Assembly: GCA_002509665.1 (NCBI GenBank)
Contig: DADN01000160.1
Span: 641 to 10,952 of the forward strand
Length of the DNA stretch: 10,312 bases
Direction of reading: 5' to 3'
From: Methanobacterium sp. UBA8
Lineage (GTDB): Archaea > Methanobacteriota > Methanobacteria > Methanobacteriales > Methanobacteriaceae
A program made the position numbers and the translations under genes. Below, one piece after another: positions 1-6,884 of this stretch. The notes beneath the pieces were generated by a model. It did not search any database. It worked only from the letters and a program-made list of their open reading frames with translations, and was not told the DNA's origin. Numbering within the stretch: position 1 is the stretch's first letter; the number at the start of each line of letters is the position of its first letter.

Positions 1-201
1 CTGTTCTAATGTTGTGTCAATTTGTTTTTCAATGAACTGGGCATCAACTGGTTGAACTCCCTCAACTTTATTTGTATTCTGGGCAGTAAGGGCTGTTATT
101 ACTGCAGTTCCGTAAACACCAAATGCAGAAAAAGTTTTAATATCGTTTAAAATTCCAGCACCGCCTGAAGGGTCAAAACCGGCGATGGACATCGCGATCA
201 T
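1..201 (-). CDS. thiD: Hydroxymethylpyrimidine/phosphomethylpyrimidine kinase ThiD, N-terminal 67 residues (runs off the left edge)
   Basis: The first 67 codons of a ribokinase-superfamily kinase. The N-terminus reads [17 protein letters not shown], followed by the helix [19 protein letters not shown]. This is the signature of ThiD, which phosphorylates HMP and HMP-phosphate in the pyrimidine branch of thiamine synthesis, in the cytoplasm. In most ThiD proteins the residues after GGAGI are QAD; here they are LND, a small variation. The start ATG (199-201) overlaps the cofC stop codon in an ATGA, so translation is probably coupled to cofC. A second ATG three codons later (MSIAGFDPS) is also possible, but the overlap favours the first. 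In many archaea ThiD carries a C-terminal ThiN domain; the gene is cut off here, so that cannot be judged. The family call is sure from the motif; HMP kinase activity is inferred. Confidence 0.9.
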   Translation of the reverse strand, partial: MIAMSIAGFDPSGGAGILNDIKTFSAFGVYGTAVITALTAQNTNKVEGVQPVDAQFIEKQIDTTLEQ

Positions 202-875
202 ATGGTGGCCTCTCGGCTAACATCTAACCTTTCAGATCCGTGGTTAGATTTAACTTTAAGCTGTACTTTCTTTAAATATTCTCTTGCATTAGTTCCTTTT
301 CCATGCAGCATTATTTCGCCCAGGTCTTCTGCTGTATTTACATCCAGCGATAAATAAAATGAGTCATAGGTGCTGTGTGAGAGTCCTCTTAATTCAGCTT
401 CATCTATATGTTCAAAGAAACTGTAGTCTCCAAATTTCACACAAAAAGAGGTAGGGCATAGAAGTGCATTTGTACCTCCTCCTTTGGAAGGGGCAATGAC
501 AACGTCAAATTCCTGGCTTCTATTTAATATTTCTCTAACATGGCTTTTTTTAATTAAAGGCACGTCTGAGGGCACTATAAATATGTTACTGCAAAAATTA
601 GAGTAATGTTGAATAGCCTGGGTTAATGCACCATTTAAATCTGTAACCCCTCTTTCTTTAAAAGTTTCAACGCCAAGTTCGTTTACAAAATTTAAAACAT
701 CATCATCGGAGCTTATAATTATTATGTTAGCTACTGATCCCTTTAAAACTCCAATTACATCTTTTAACATGGCTTTTAATAAATTTTCACGTTCTAATGG
801 ACTTAATTTTGGGGATAATCTTGTTTTTGCATCTGTAAATTTTGATACTGGGATTACAGCAAATGTTTTTTCCAT
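198..875 (-). CDS. cofC: 2-phospho-L-lactate guanylyltransferase CofC (coenzyme F420 biosynthesis)
   Basis: A 225-residue nucleotidyltransferase, the usual size for CofC. The enzyme activates 2-phospho-L-lactate with GTP to make LPPG, the donor for the deazaflavin F420, the main hydride carrier of methanogens. Visible landmarks are the N-terminal nucleotide loop [16 protein letters not shown] (about residues 7-22), DLNGAL (79-84), the acidic VPSDVPLI (101-108), [11 protein letters not shown] (129-139), FGDYSFFEH (148-156) and LDVNTAEDL (177-185). The last 18 or so residues form a polar tail after the recognisable domain. The start is supported by AGGAG at 884-888 (complement), 8 nt before ATG. 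It lies 83 bp behind the membrane protein gene on the same strand and overlaps thiD by 4 bp. A weak TATA-like run (TCTATAAAT on the minus strand, near 918-926) may give it its own promoter. Related bacterial enzymes use phosphoenolpyruvate or 3-phosphoglycerate, so the exact substrate is inferred from the methanogen context. Confidence 0.93.
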   Translation of the reverse strand: MEKTFAVIPVSKFTDAKTRLSPKLSPLERENLLKAMLKDVIGVLKGSVANIIIISSDDDVLNFVNELGVETFKERGVTDLNGALTQAIQHYSNFCSNIFIVPSDVPLIKKSHVREILNRSQEFDVVIAPSKGGGTNALLCPTSFCVKFGDYSFFEHIDEAELRGLSHSTYDSFYLSLDVNTAEDLGEIMLHGKGTNAREYLKKVQLKVKSNHGSERLDVSREATI

Positions 876-958
876 ATTGGTAACTCCTGAATCAGATTTT
901 TTACATAGTGGTTAATTCATTTATAGACCCTACTTGAAATAAAATTTTAATTTATTAG

Positions 959-1642
959 TTATATTGATTCTTTTATCCAATTTATAGTATTATCTATCCA
1001 TGATGAAATTTGTGTATTGCTTGATTGTGTCTGATTTAAATTTTTGATATTGTCTTCTGTAACGTTGAATGTGCTCATAACATCACTTTTAGCATTGGCG
1101 ATATCTTGGCGGAACTGTGACCATGTCATATTGTTATTTTCCACAACAGCTACTGGTTCTCCTGTATATAAATTCAAATTACCTTCAGATGTGATTACCC
1201 AGATTTGAAGTTGGGCATTCATCGCACTTTGAGAGTTTGATGGATTTGAACTGCTTATTACATGAGTTATTGCGCTGTATGTGGCGTTTGTAGGCAGTAA
1301 TTTCGCACCTACAACTGCCTTTTGAGAGGGATCTAGACAGTATGCCTTTACAGTTGCATTTGCATTTGATGCTATTGTTTTATCTTCTGCAATTACAATG
1401 TTTTGAGATACTGTACTTGAAAGTACATCTCCTTTCTTGACTTTAACAGATTTACTTACATTATTTGTTATCATAACCTGATGAGGAACTGTACCTGCAG
1501 CTGTTTGCTGGACTACTGTGATCTTTCCAGTGTTATATGCTTCTTTTAGAGGCATTCCGCCGGATACAGAATAACTTATTGTTCCAGAAATTAATGCGAA
1601 CACTAAAACTACTAATACAAGGCTTACAACTCTTATATTCAT
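959..1642 (-). CDS. Membrane-anchored extracytoplasmic protein of unknown function
   Basis: I do not recognise this 227-residue protein. It begins with a short basic N-terminus and one hydrophobic stretch (about residues 5-24, VVSLVLVVLVFALISGTISY), which fits an uncleaved signal anchor or a signal peptide. The rest is polar and rich in Ser, Thr, Asn and Gln, with at least six N-X-S/T sequons (Asn 61, 95, 119, 171, 193 and 203), as expected for a glycosylated domain outside the membrane. A region near 108-170 is beta-rich (VVGAKLLPTNATYSAITHVI, LQIWVITSEGNLNLY), and the C-terminus looks like amphipathic helices. The single cysteine (102) argues against disulfides. It starts 19 bp after proS ends, with GGGG 6 nt before ATG, so it is probably co-transcribed with proS. 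The gene is well supported; its function is unknown. Confidence 0.85.
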   Translation of the reverse strand: MNIRVVSLVLVVLVFALISGTISYSVSGGMPLKEAYNTGKITVVQQTAAGTVPHQVMITNNVSKSVKVKKGDVLSSTVSQNIVIAEDKTIASNANATVKAYCLDPSQKAVVGAKLLPTNATYSAITHVISSSNPSNSQSAMNAQLQIWVITSEGNLNLYTGEPVAVVENNNMTWSQFRQDIANAKSDVMSTFNVTEDNIKNLNQTQSSNTQISSWIDNTINWIKESI

Positions 1643-1661
1643 CTATTTCCCCAGCTAATAA

Positions 1662-3071
1662 TTAATAGGTTTTTGCAATCATAGTTTTGCATGTGGAAGA
1701 CTTTCCACAGTTAATACATTCGCATGAATTTTTTTCTTCTTCCTGAACTCCGAGAATATCCACTCTAACTTTTTCCTCCAGTTCTTTCCCGCAGGCTTCA
1801 TCTCCACACCAGTGGAACTTAACAATTCCCATATTCTCTTCAACTTTCTCAGCGGCTTCTTCAACGGTCTCAGCATCTCTTAGATGCTTTTTGAAGGATT
1901 CCCATGCTTTTTCTCTCATATCACGAGTTATGTTGTCCAATATGGATTTAATTTCATTTATAAAGTCATCAGACTCAATTGAGATGGTGTCTTTTTCAAG
2001 TTTATCTCGTCTAAGGATTACAGCATTATTATTTTCAATATCACGAGGACCTATTTCCATTCTTAAAGGAACTCCCCTCATTTCGTGTTCATAGAATTTT
2101 TTACCTGCTCTTATGTCCCTATCATCAAAATGAACCCTTAATCCTGCAGACTTGAGTTTAGCTTCTATATTTCTACAGAACTCTAAAACTTCTTCAGCAC
2201 CTTTTTTAAATATAATTGGTACAATAACAACCTGGTAAGGTGCAACTGCTGGAGGTAAACATAATCCTTTCTCATCTCCATGAATACCTATAATTGATGC
2301 TATAGCTCTGTCAGATATACCGTAACATGTCTGATAAACATATTTATGGTCTCCTTCTTCTGTTTCGTAAGTTATATCAAATGTCTTTGCAAAGGTCTGG
2401 CCAAGATTGTGCACTGTTCCAATTTGGAGTGCTTTTCCATCAGGGAGGATAGTATCAAATGCTACTGTATATTTGGCGCCAGGGAATTTGTCCCATTGCG
2501 GTCGCTTAGAAATCATATAAGGAATTCCTAACATGTCAAAGAATTGTTTGTAAATCTTAATTGCATTCTGTACTTCTTCTTCACATTCTTCTTCTGTTGC
2601 GTGTACAGTATGTGCTTCTTTAAACGTGGTAATTTCTCTGACTCTTATTAAAGGTCTTGTGTGCTTTGTTTCATATCTGAAGGTGTTAACAATCTGATAA
2701 AATCGCATAGGGAGATCAGTGTGGGATCTTACCCATAATGAGAACATTGGATACATGGCAGTTTCGCTTGTAGGTCTAAGTGCGAGTTTTTTATTCAGTT
2801 CTGTTAATCCACCGTGTGTAACCCAGTAAACTTCTTCTTCAAAACCTTTGACATGTATTGCTTCCTTTGCAAGTTCATCTTCAGGAATTAACATTGGGAA
2901 AAGTACCTCTTCATGGGTCTTGTCTAAGATATTTCGAAGAATTTCTAAAGTATATTTTCTTATTTTGAATCCTTGTGGTTGCCAAACGTTCATACCTTTT
3001 ACAGGGTATCTGTCATCGATTATTTCTGCTTCTTCTAGGATATTATGGAACCATTCACTGAAATCTGTCAT
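1662..3071 (-). CDS. proS: Prolyl-tRNA synthetase, archaeal/eukaryal type
   Basis: A 469-residue class II aminoacyl-tRNA synthetase that charges tRNA-Pro with proline in the cytoplasm. In order: motif 1 region with [20 protein letters not shown] (30-49) and VLFPMLIP (56-63); the TSE loop [12 protein letters not shown] (99-110); motif 2 [19 protein letters not shown] (130-148) followed by FKEAH; and motif 3 [21 protein letters not shown] (249-269). The anticodon-binding domain starts at about 278 (PYQVVIVPI). The C-terminal zinc-type domain carries Cys 422, 427, 452 and 455, and the chain ends in the typical Tyr. The length without the bacterial editing insertion and the C-terminal extension mark the archaeal/eukaryal class. 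GGTGA at 3076-3080 (complement) lies 4 nt before the ATG, and a TATA-like TTTTTATATA (complement of 3099-3108) lies just upstream, so the leader should be very short. It leads the minus-strand gene cluster. Confidence 0.97.
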   Translation of the reverse strand: MTDFSEWFHNILEEAEIIDDRYPVKGMNVWQPQGFKIRKYTLEILRNILDKTHEEVLFPMLIPEDELAKEAIHVKGFEEEVYWVTHGGLTELNKKLALRPTSETAMYPMFSLWVRSHTDLPMRFYQIVNTFRYETKHTRPLIRVREITTFKEAHTVHATEEECEEEVQNAIKIYKQFFDMLGIPYMISKRPQWDKFPGAKYTVAFDTILPDGKALQIGTVHNLGQTFAKTFDITYETEEGDHKYVYQTCYGISDRAIASIIGIHGDEKGLCLPPAVAPYQVVIVPIIFKKGAEEVLEFCRNIEAKLKSAGLRVHFDDRDIRAGKKFYEHEMRGVPLRMEIGPRDIENNNAVILRRDKLEKDTISIESDDFINEIKSILDNITRDMREKAWESFKKHLRDAETVEEAAEKVEENMGIVKFHWCGDEACGKELEEKVRVDILGVQEEEKNSCECINCGKSSTCKTMIAKTY

Positions 3072-3328
3072 ATATTCACCTAATTAAAATCTAATAAGTA
3101 TATAAAAATTATATTTTTTATGGATATTATAGTAGATAGTTGTTCCTTTAATTATTTAAGATTAAAGGTAGGGAATTCTTTAAAAAAATAATTTTTAGTG
3201 GTGCTAAATAAATGATATAAAAAAGTAAATTGGTTTTATAGTCTGTATTGAAATTAACTTTTTGATTTAAATTTCATAATATTATCTATTTTAATAATAT
3301 GGTCAAAAATAGAGACCTGAAACACTCA

Positions 3329-3342
3329 AAAATCATGATTTT
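3329..3342. repeat. 14-bp perfect palindrome AAAATCATGATTTT
   Basis: The sequence equals its own reverse complement. Its left arm can also pair, with one bulge, with TGATTTTTTGA at 3369-3379, giving an alternative hairpin with a loop of about 33 nt. It is directly preceded by AAACACTCAAA (3320-3330, overlapping by two bases), an 11-mer that recurs at 5386-5396. It may be a protein-binding site or part of a small structured RNA; no function can be assigned. Confidence 0.5.
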
Positions 3343-3514
3343 CTAGCACAAAAATTATAGCTTCACAATGATTTTTTGATTGAAACTAAAATAAAAATTT
3401 AAAAATTTAAAAAATAAATAGAGAGCTACATGTATTATTGTAACAATTTTAAACATATTAATTACCAATTATTTAATAAAACTAATTTAAATTTTCTTAA
3501 TTTTGAAAAAAAGG

Positions 3515-3534
3515 GTTTTTATTCAAATAAAAAC
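3515..3534. repeat. Hairpin with 8-bp arms and TCAA loop
   Basis: GTTTTTAT (3515-3522) and ATAAAAAC (3527-3534) are exact reverse complements around a 4-nt loop. It lies in gene-free DNA about 200 bp before the surface protein promoter. It resembles a small terminator-like hairpin, but no upstream transcript is evident on either strand, so its role is open. Confidence 0.45.
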
Positions 3535-3742
3535 TTAATAAGCTTTTTTAAATAATTATACGATTTATCTGTATATTCTAAAAGTAATAGATGGGCTTAT
3601 TTTATTAAAATAACATTTTAAATGACCTTATTTGTTAAAAGTACTAATTAAGATAATCTGTCTTAATACTTAATTTTAGATAACTTCATAGTGGGCTTTA
3701 AATCAAAAAAAGAGCTCTTAAGATGCTTTTTTTCCAAATTTA

Positions 3743-3760
3743 AACCAAAGTATTTATATA
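3743..3760 (+). promoter_or_regulatory. Archaeal promoter (BRE + TATA box) of the pseudomurein-binding protein gene
   Basis: TTTATATA at 3753-3760 is a good match to the archaeal TATA box and is preceded by the purine-rich AACCAAAG (3743-3750), fitting a B-recognition element. By the usual spacing of about 25 nt, transcription should start near 3780. That leaves a leader of about 55-60 nt containing the GGAGG site at 3826-3830. The in-frame ATG at 3763 and GTG at 3691 would then lie upstream of the transcript. Confidence 0.65.
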
Positions 3761-3825
3761 TTATGGAAATTAATTTTTTCATAATCCCTGAAAAACTTGA
3801 ATTCAAGTTTTGCACAGGGGAAATC

Positions 3826-3830
3826 GGAGG
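3826..3830 (+). promoter_or_regulatory. Shine-Dalgarno site GGAGG that decides the start of the surface protein
   Basis: GGAGG followed by CGGT lies 7 nt before ATT (3838) and 10 nt before ACG (3841). It lies 19 nt before the first TTG (3850), which is too far. The protein encoded from this point is a classic signal peptide, so the site places initiation at a non-canonical codon. Confidence 0.65.
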
Positions 3831-3837
3831 CGGTACA

Positions 3838-5073
3838 ATTACGAAAAAATTGTTATTTGCGGCCCTATTAATATTCAGTCTGTCATTGATGGGTATTTCT
3901 GGTGCAAGTGCATCAGACGTGGGGGCTGCACAAACACAGGCTGCTAATAACAGCACTGTGTATAATTTAAGCATAAATCAAACAGCAAATAGTACTTTGC
4001 AGACAAGTACTAAATCTACAACTCAAGTTATAAATTCAACCGTTAAATCTACAAATAGCAGTCAGACACAGCAAACTACATTAAATACCACTGTTAGCAG
4101 CCAACAAGCAGCTGCAGGCGAAACAAAAACAACGTTGAGTTCAACAAGTTTTACTGTAAGTCAAATCACAGATGCAGCAATTAGAGTCAAAGCATATATC
4201 GAAACTAACCATGTCCTTCCAAATTATGTGACAATTGGTACAACTCAGGTTAAAATGCCTGACTTTTTAAGACTGCTGACTGCGGGTTTACTCCAGATAA
4301 ACAACGGGACAACAACATCAATAACTCTAAAAACTGTAGGTACTCCACCACAACCTAGTGAAAATATTACAAGTGGAGATATAACTAAAGCAAATTATCT
4401 GGATCTTGCTAAGAGAGTTAAATCATTTATAGATGTAAATGGCATAGCACCCAACTATGCAACCAGCAGCCTTGGTAAATTAAGGTATGAATCCCTAATT
4501 TACACATATTCCAAAATATTTAGTTATTATCAAACAAACAAAGCACTACCAAGCTATGTTTCAGTAAAAGCATGGTCAACAGTTACTTCAGTCGTATCAC
4601 AGGCAAGACCTGTATATATAACAAGTGATTACATAAACGGAGCAACAACTGATACAAATAGAATCAACGCTATTGTAAACGGTTTAAAAGCACTGGGAAT
4701 AAATGTATATAACGCAGGTTTAGGCGCTAATACTCATTATTCAGTACTTCAAAATACAAGCGTACCTGCAAATGCTTTAATAGTTGATGTCTATGGTGGA
4801 GCAGATGCTGGTGTAATATATGAAATGGGACAAAGCTATTACAAGAAATTAGTTGGAACTAGGAAAGTATTCTGTGTATGGATGGCTCCATCATCGGTTA
4901 ATATAACTGGTTTAGCATGGCTGCCAAGGGCACATGATGATAATTATAGTCCATCTAGTTTTACAGGACTGGCGCACCCAGATCAATATCTGTTAAACAA
5001 CGGATATAATTACATTTATTCTGGAGATCTGAATGCAGTAATAGCTGCTATCTACAAACAAGCGACAACATAA
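3838..5073 (+). CDS. Secreted pseudomurein-binding repeat protein with uncharacterised C-terminal domain; non-canonical ATT/ACG start
   Basis: About 411 residues from the proposed ATT start. Residues 2-25 ([24 protein letters not shown]) are a signal peptide, with probable cleavage after ASA. A Ser/Thr/Asn/Gln-rich linker with many N-X-S/T sequons runs to about 105. Then come pseudomurein-binding repeats. The first is about 109-158 ([22 protein letters not shown], then [15 protein letters not shown]). The second is about 182-244 ([22 protein letters not shown] up to TNKALPSYV). Such repeats tether proteins to the pseudomurein wall of Methanobacteriales. The C-terminal domain (about 258-411) has [66 protein letters not shown] and [11 protein letters not shown]. 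It is not the Cys-His-Asp C71 endoisopeptidase that I know from phage-type pseudomurein lysins, and it has a single Cys. An open frame continues upstream to GTG 3691 and ATG 3763, but neither has a Shine-Dalgarno site and both precede the expected transcript start. The C-domain's function is unknown. Confidence 0.85.
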   Translation: MTKKLLFAALLIFSLSLMGISGASASDVGAAQTQAANNSTVYNLSINQTANSTLQTSTKSTTQVINSTVKSTNSSQTQQTTLNTTVSSQQAAAGETKTTLSSTSFTVSQITDAAIRVKAYIETNHVLPNYVTIGTTQVKMPDFLRLLTAGLLQINNGTTTSITLKTVGTPPQPSENITSGDITKANYLDLAKRVKSFIDVNGIAPNYATSSLGKLRYESLIYTYSKIFSYYQTNKALPSYVSVKAWSTVTSVVSQARPVYITSDYINGATTDTNRINAIVNGLKALGINVYNAGLGANTHYSVLQNTSVPANALIVDVYGGADAGVIYEMGQSYYKKLVGTRKVFCVWMAPSSVNITGLAWLPRAHDDNYSPSSFTGLAHPDQYLLNNGYNYIYSGDLNAVIAAIYKQATT

Positions 5074-5083
5074 ATGTTGTTTT

Positions 5084-5115
5084 AAGTAAATTAATAAAAC
5101 ATTTACTTTTTTTTT
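5084..5115 (+). terminator. Hairpin plus T-run terminator of the surface protein gene
   Basis: AAGTAAA (5084-5090) and TTTACTT (5102-5108) form a 7-bp stem around an 11-nt loop, followed at once by an unbroken T run to 5115. It starts 10 nt after the stop codon. This has the form of an intrinsic terminator; archaeal RNA polymerase is known to stop mainly at the T run. Confidence 0.75.
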
Positions 5116-5225
5116 AATTTTAAAAAAGATTATTGACATAAAAATAAAAATTTAATTTTCTATTTAATTAAAAAAATAGTTAATTGAAGTTAAAGGATAA
5201 ACATTACTGCTAAATAATTAAAGAA

Positions 5226-5240
5226 CCTTGAATTACAAGG
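5226..5240 (-). terminator. Hairpin just after the stop of the 30-codon basic gene
   Basis: CCTTG (5226-5230) and CAAGG (5236-5240) pair around a 5-nt loop. On the minus strand the hairpin begins 3 nt past the TAA of the small gene and is followed by TTCTTTAATTATTT. This position suits a terminator of that short unit. Confidence 0.5.
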
Positions 5241-5243
5241 ATC

Positions 5244-5336
5244 TTAATGTTTTACGCCTCTTCCTCTTTTACTTCCAGCTTTTTTATAATGACTTTTCTG
5301 TCTTGTTCTAACGTTAGTTCCTTTTACTTTTGCCAT
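5244..5336 (-). CDS. Small, very basic 30-residue protein, unknown; ribosomal or RNA-binding character
   Basis: The ORF encodes MAKVKGTNVRTRQKSHYKKA followed by GSKRGRGVKH. It has 8 Lys and 5 Arg in 30 residues and no acidic residue at all, so it should bind RNA or DNA strongly, as small ribosomal proteins do. I cannot assign it to a named family. GGAGTG (complement of 5343-5348) lies 6 nt before ATG, an excellent ribosome-binding site, and a hairpin follows 3 nt after the TAA. It stands alone, convergent with the surface protein gene, and behind a long structured leader (5337 to about 5550). The strong signals around so short an ORF argue that it is a real gene. A small ribosomal or ribosome-associated protein is the best guess, by composition only. 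Confidence 0.72.
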   Translation of the reverse strand: MAKVKGTNVRTRQKSHYKKAGSKRGRGVKH

Positions 5337-5374
5337 TTTATTCACTCCTAATTTATTAGTTTAAATATTGTAAC

Positions 5375-5468
5375 GGTGCTGATTTAAACACTCAAACAAG
5401 AAAGGTTTGGTGTACAAAACCACAGTTTTTGCGAGTACTCAAAAATAGCTTTTATTTGAGTCAGCACC
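5375..5468 (-). ncRNA. Structured RNA element, candidate cis-regulatory leader of the 30-codon gene
   Basis: The ends GGTGCTGA (5375-5382) and TCAGCACC (5461-5468) are perfect 8-bp complements closing a 94-nt element. Inside, TTTGAG(T) at 5455-5461 can pair with either of two copies of ACTCAAA, at 5390-5396 or 5437-5443, so two folds exclude each other. A further small stem is GTTTT/AAAAC in the centre (minus-strand order AAAAC, loop TGTG, GTTTT). Its GC content stands out from the AT-rich surroundings. On the minus strand it sits 38 nt before the ATG of the basic small gene. The strand is not certain: on the plus strand the element is followed by a hairpin and T run (5473-5492), so it could instead be the body of a separate plus-strand RNA. 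Confidence 0.5.
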
Positions 5469-5472
5469 TCTG

Positions 5473-5492
5473 AAGCATATTTTTGCTTTTTT
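5473..5492 (+). terminator. Hairpin AAGCA/TGCTT followed by T run
   Basis: AAGCA (5473-5477) and TGCTT (5484-5488) enclose a 6-nt loop, and T continues to 5492. On the plus strand this looks like an intrinsic terminator just past the 94-nt structured element. On the minus strand it would simply be one more leader hairpin. Confidence 0.35.
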
Positions 5493-5508
5493 CAGTGCAC
5501 GTTCTGCA

Positions 5509-5529
5509 AGCAAAAAATAGTTATTTGCT
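5509..5529. repeat. Inverted repeat AGCAAA/TTTGCT
   Basis: AGCAAA (5509-5514) and TTTGCT (5524-5529) form a 6-bp stem with a 9-nt loop. It would be the first hairpin of the minus-strand leader if transcription starts near 5550. Confidence 0.35.
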
Positions 5530-5568
5530 ATAAAGATCGTCAATCACTTAATTTATTTTTTAATATTC

Positions 5569-5580
5569 CTTTATATATTT
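5569..5580 (-). promoter_or_regulatory. Possible promoter (TATA box) for the minus-strand leader and small gene
   Basis: Read on the minus strand the site is AAATATATAAAGG-like, a fair archaeal TATA box. A start about 25 nt downstream would be near 5550, just before the first leader hairpin. The same bases read TTTATATATTT on the plus strand, so direction is not decided by the box alone. Confidence 0.4.
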
Positions 5581-5631
5581 GCCTATTTTAAAAGTATTTT
5601 TTTAAGTTCCAAAACTTGTATTTGAGATTCA

Positions 5632-5658
5632 TATATAACTTTTTGAATTAGTTATATA
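5632..5658. promoter_or_regulatory. Inverted repeat of two TATA-like arms upstream of egsA
   Basis: TATATAAC (5632-5639) and GTTATATA (5651-5658) are perfect 8-bp inverted repeats 11 bp apart. The right arm is a plausible TATA box for egsA, which would give a leader of about 100 nt. The pair could be an operator over the promoter or two promoters pointing in opposite directions. Confidence 0.4.
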
Positions 5659-5781
5659 ATTTTCTATGAACCGAGTCAATTTATGGATTTAAAGATTCAA
5701 AAAGTTTTCAAAATAGAAAAAGATATAGTTTTAAAACAATAAATTTGCGATACAATGAATGAATATTATAAGGACGATAAT

Positions 5782-6825
5782 ATGGACTTTAGGAAAATCC
5801 AACTACCACGGGAAATTCATACAGGCGAGGGAGTAATTGAAGAAACAGGTTCTATCTGTAAGGATCTCATGTTTAAAGATAAAGTTCTGGTGGTGAGTGG
5901 GCCAAATACGCTCAAGATAGCGGGAGAAAAGGCCATAGAAAGCCTTCAAAATGAAGATTTTGATGTTGAAACTTTTATAATTGATAATGCATCAAAATCA
6001 GCTGTTTTAGAAGTTCAAGATGAATCAAAGGATGTATCTGTGGTTTTAGGAATTGGTGGGGGTAAAGTAATAGATGTTGCAAAACTGGCTGCAACTCGAA
6101 ATGGTATCCAGTTTATAAGTGCCCCAACTGCAGCTTCCCATGATGGAATCGCTTCACCGAGAGCGTCTATAAAGAATGAAAAAGGGTCAGTATCTCTTGA
6201 GGCTCAATCACCAATTGGGGTCATTGCAGATACGGAGATTATAAGTCAAGCTCCATTTAGACTTCTTGCAGCCGGATGTGGAGATATAGTATCGAATTAT
6301 ACAGCTATTTTGGATTGGAAATTAGCATATAGACTTTTAAATGAGAATTACAGTGACTCAGCATCAGCATTATCATTTATGACGGCGAAAATGACTTTGG
6401 AATCTGCTGATGCAATAAAAGAGGGCCATGTAGAAAGTGCAGCCCTTGTTGTTAAGGCGCTTATAAGCAGCGGAATGGCCATAAGTATTGCTGGGACAAG
6501 CAGGCCTGCAAGCGGATCTGAACACAAATTCAGTCATGCTTTAGATATTGTTGCACCTAAACCGGCATTACATGGAGAGCAGTGTGGTATTGGTACTATA
6601 ATGATGATGTATCTCCATGGAGGAGACTGGAAATATATAAGAGACACATTAAAGACTATAAAAGCCCCAACAACTGCGCGTGAACTGAATTTGGATCCGG
6701 AATATATTATTGAAGCATTAACTATGGCTCACACAATCAGAAAGGAGAGATATACAATTTTAGGAGATAGGGGGCTTACAAAAGAAGCTGCTGAAGAACT
6801 TGCAACTGCAACTGGAGTAATCTAA
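5782..6825 (+). CDS. egsA: sn-Glycerol-1-phosphate dehydrogenase
   Basis: A 347-residue enzyme that reduces dihydroxyacetone phosphate to sn-glycerol-1-phosphate with NAD(P)H, the step that sets the stereochemistry of archaeal membrane lipids. Visible are the opening [15 protein letters not shown], the glycine-rich nucleotide site [17 protein letters not shown] (about 88-104), [16 protein letters not shown] (115-130), [13 protein letters not shown] (163-175), [18 protein letters not shown] (238-255) and [10 protein letters not shown] (263-272). By analogy with the family, Asp168, His248 and His264 are the probable zinc ligands. I chose ATG 5782 because AAGGA ends 7 nt before it and the family's usual N-terminus begins here. 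An in-frame ATG at 5755 would add nine residues (MNEYYKDDN) without a Shine-Dalgarno site. A methyltransferase gene follows after 59 bp. Bacterial AraM is a distant relative, but the archaeal context makes EgsA nearly certain. Confidence 0.96.
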   Translation: MDFRKIQLPREIHTGEGVIEETGSICKDLMFKDKVLVVSGPNTLKIAGEKAIESLQNEDFDVETFIIDNASKSAVLEVQDESKDVSVVLGIGGGKVIDVAKLAATRNGIQFISAPTAASHDGIASPRASIKNEKGSVSLEAQSPIGVIADTEIISQAPFRLLAAGCGDIVSNYTAILDWKLAYRLLNENYSDSASALSFMTAKMTLESADAIKEGHVESAALVVKALISSGMAISIAGTSRPASGSEHKFSHALDIVAPKPALHGEQCGIGTIMMMYLHGGDWKYIRDTLKTIKAPTTARELNLDPEYIIEALTMAHTIRKERYTILGDRGLTKEAAEELATATGVI

Positions 6826-6884
6826 AATCTCTAGCTCAAATAATTAAATCTCAATCATTAATGAATAAAGTAGGAGTAAGTAAA

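Larger units (their letters stand above)
3072..3742. other. Gene-free AT-rich intergenic region with palindromes
   Basis: About 670 bp between the divergent proS and the pseudomurein-binding protein gene. I see no credible ORF and no tRNA or rRNA signature. It is very rich in A and T, with one slightly more GC-rich island near 3300-3365. That island holds GGTC/GACC arms (3301-3304 and 3314-3317) and a 14-bp perfect palindrome at 3329-3342. A second hairpin, with 8-bp arms, lies at 3515-3534. The proS promoter lies at the left end and the promoter of the surface protein just beyond the right end. The island could be a small RNA or a dispersed intergenic repeat, but one copy in one window does not settle it. 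Confidence 0.6.

Noticed and set aside
3072..3742. tRNA, C/D-box RNA or CRISPR in the long gene-free region
   Set aside because: No T-loop motif, no paired C and D boxes, and no regularly spaced direct repeats were found.
3691..3837. Upstream extension of the surface protein to GTG 3691 or ATG 3763
   Set aside because: No Shine-Dalgarno site before either; both are at or upstream of the TATA box; the added residues look like translated AT-rich spacer and would precede a typical signal peptide.
3663..3974. Minus-strand frame of 103 codons with a hydrophobic start, opposite the surface protein
   Set aside because: It is the complement of the signal peptide and linker of the secreted protein, has no ribosome-binding site that fits, and the plus-strand frame has clear domains.
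5755..5781. Nine-residue N-terminal extension of egsA from ATG 5755
   Set aside because: No ribosome-binding site; AAGGA is correctly spaced for ATG 5782 and the family N-terminus begins there.
6861..6884. Eight-residue extension of the methyltransferase from ATG 6861
   Set aside because: No ribosome-binding site before it, while AGGAG within the extension is 8 nt from ATG 6885.
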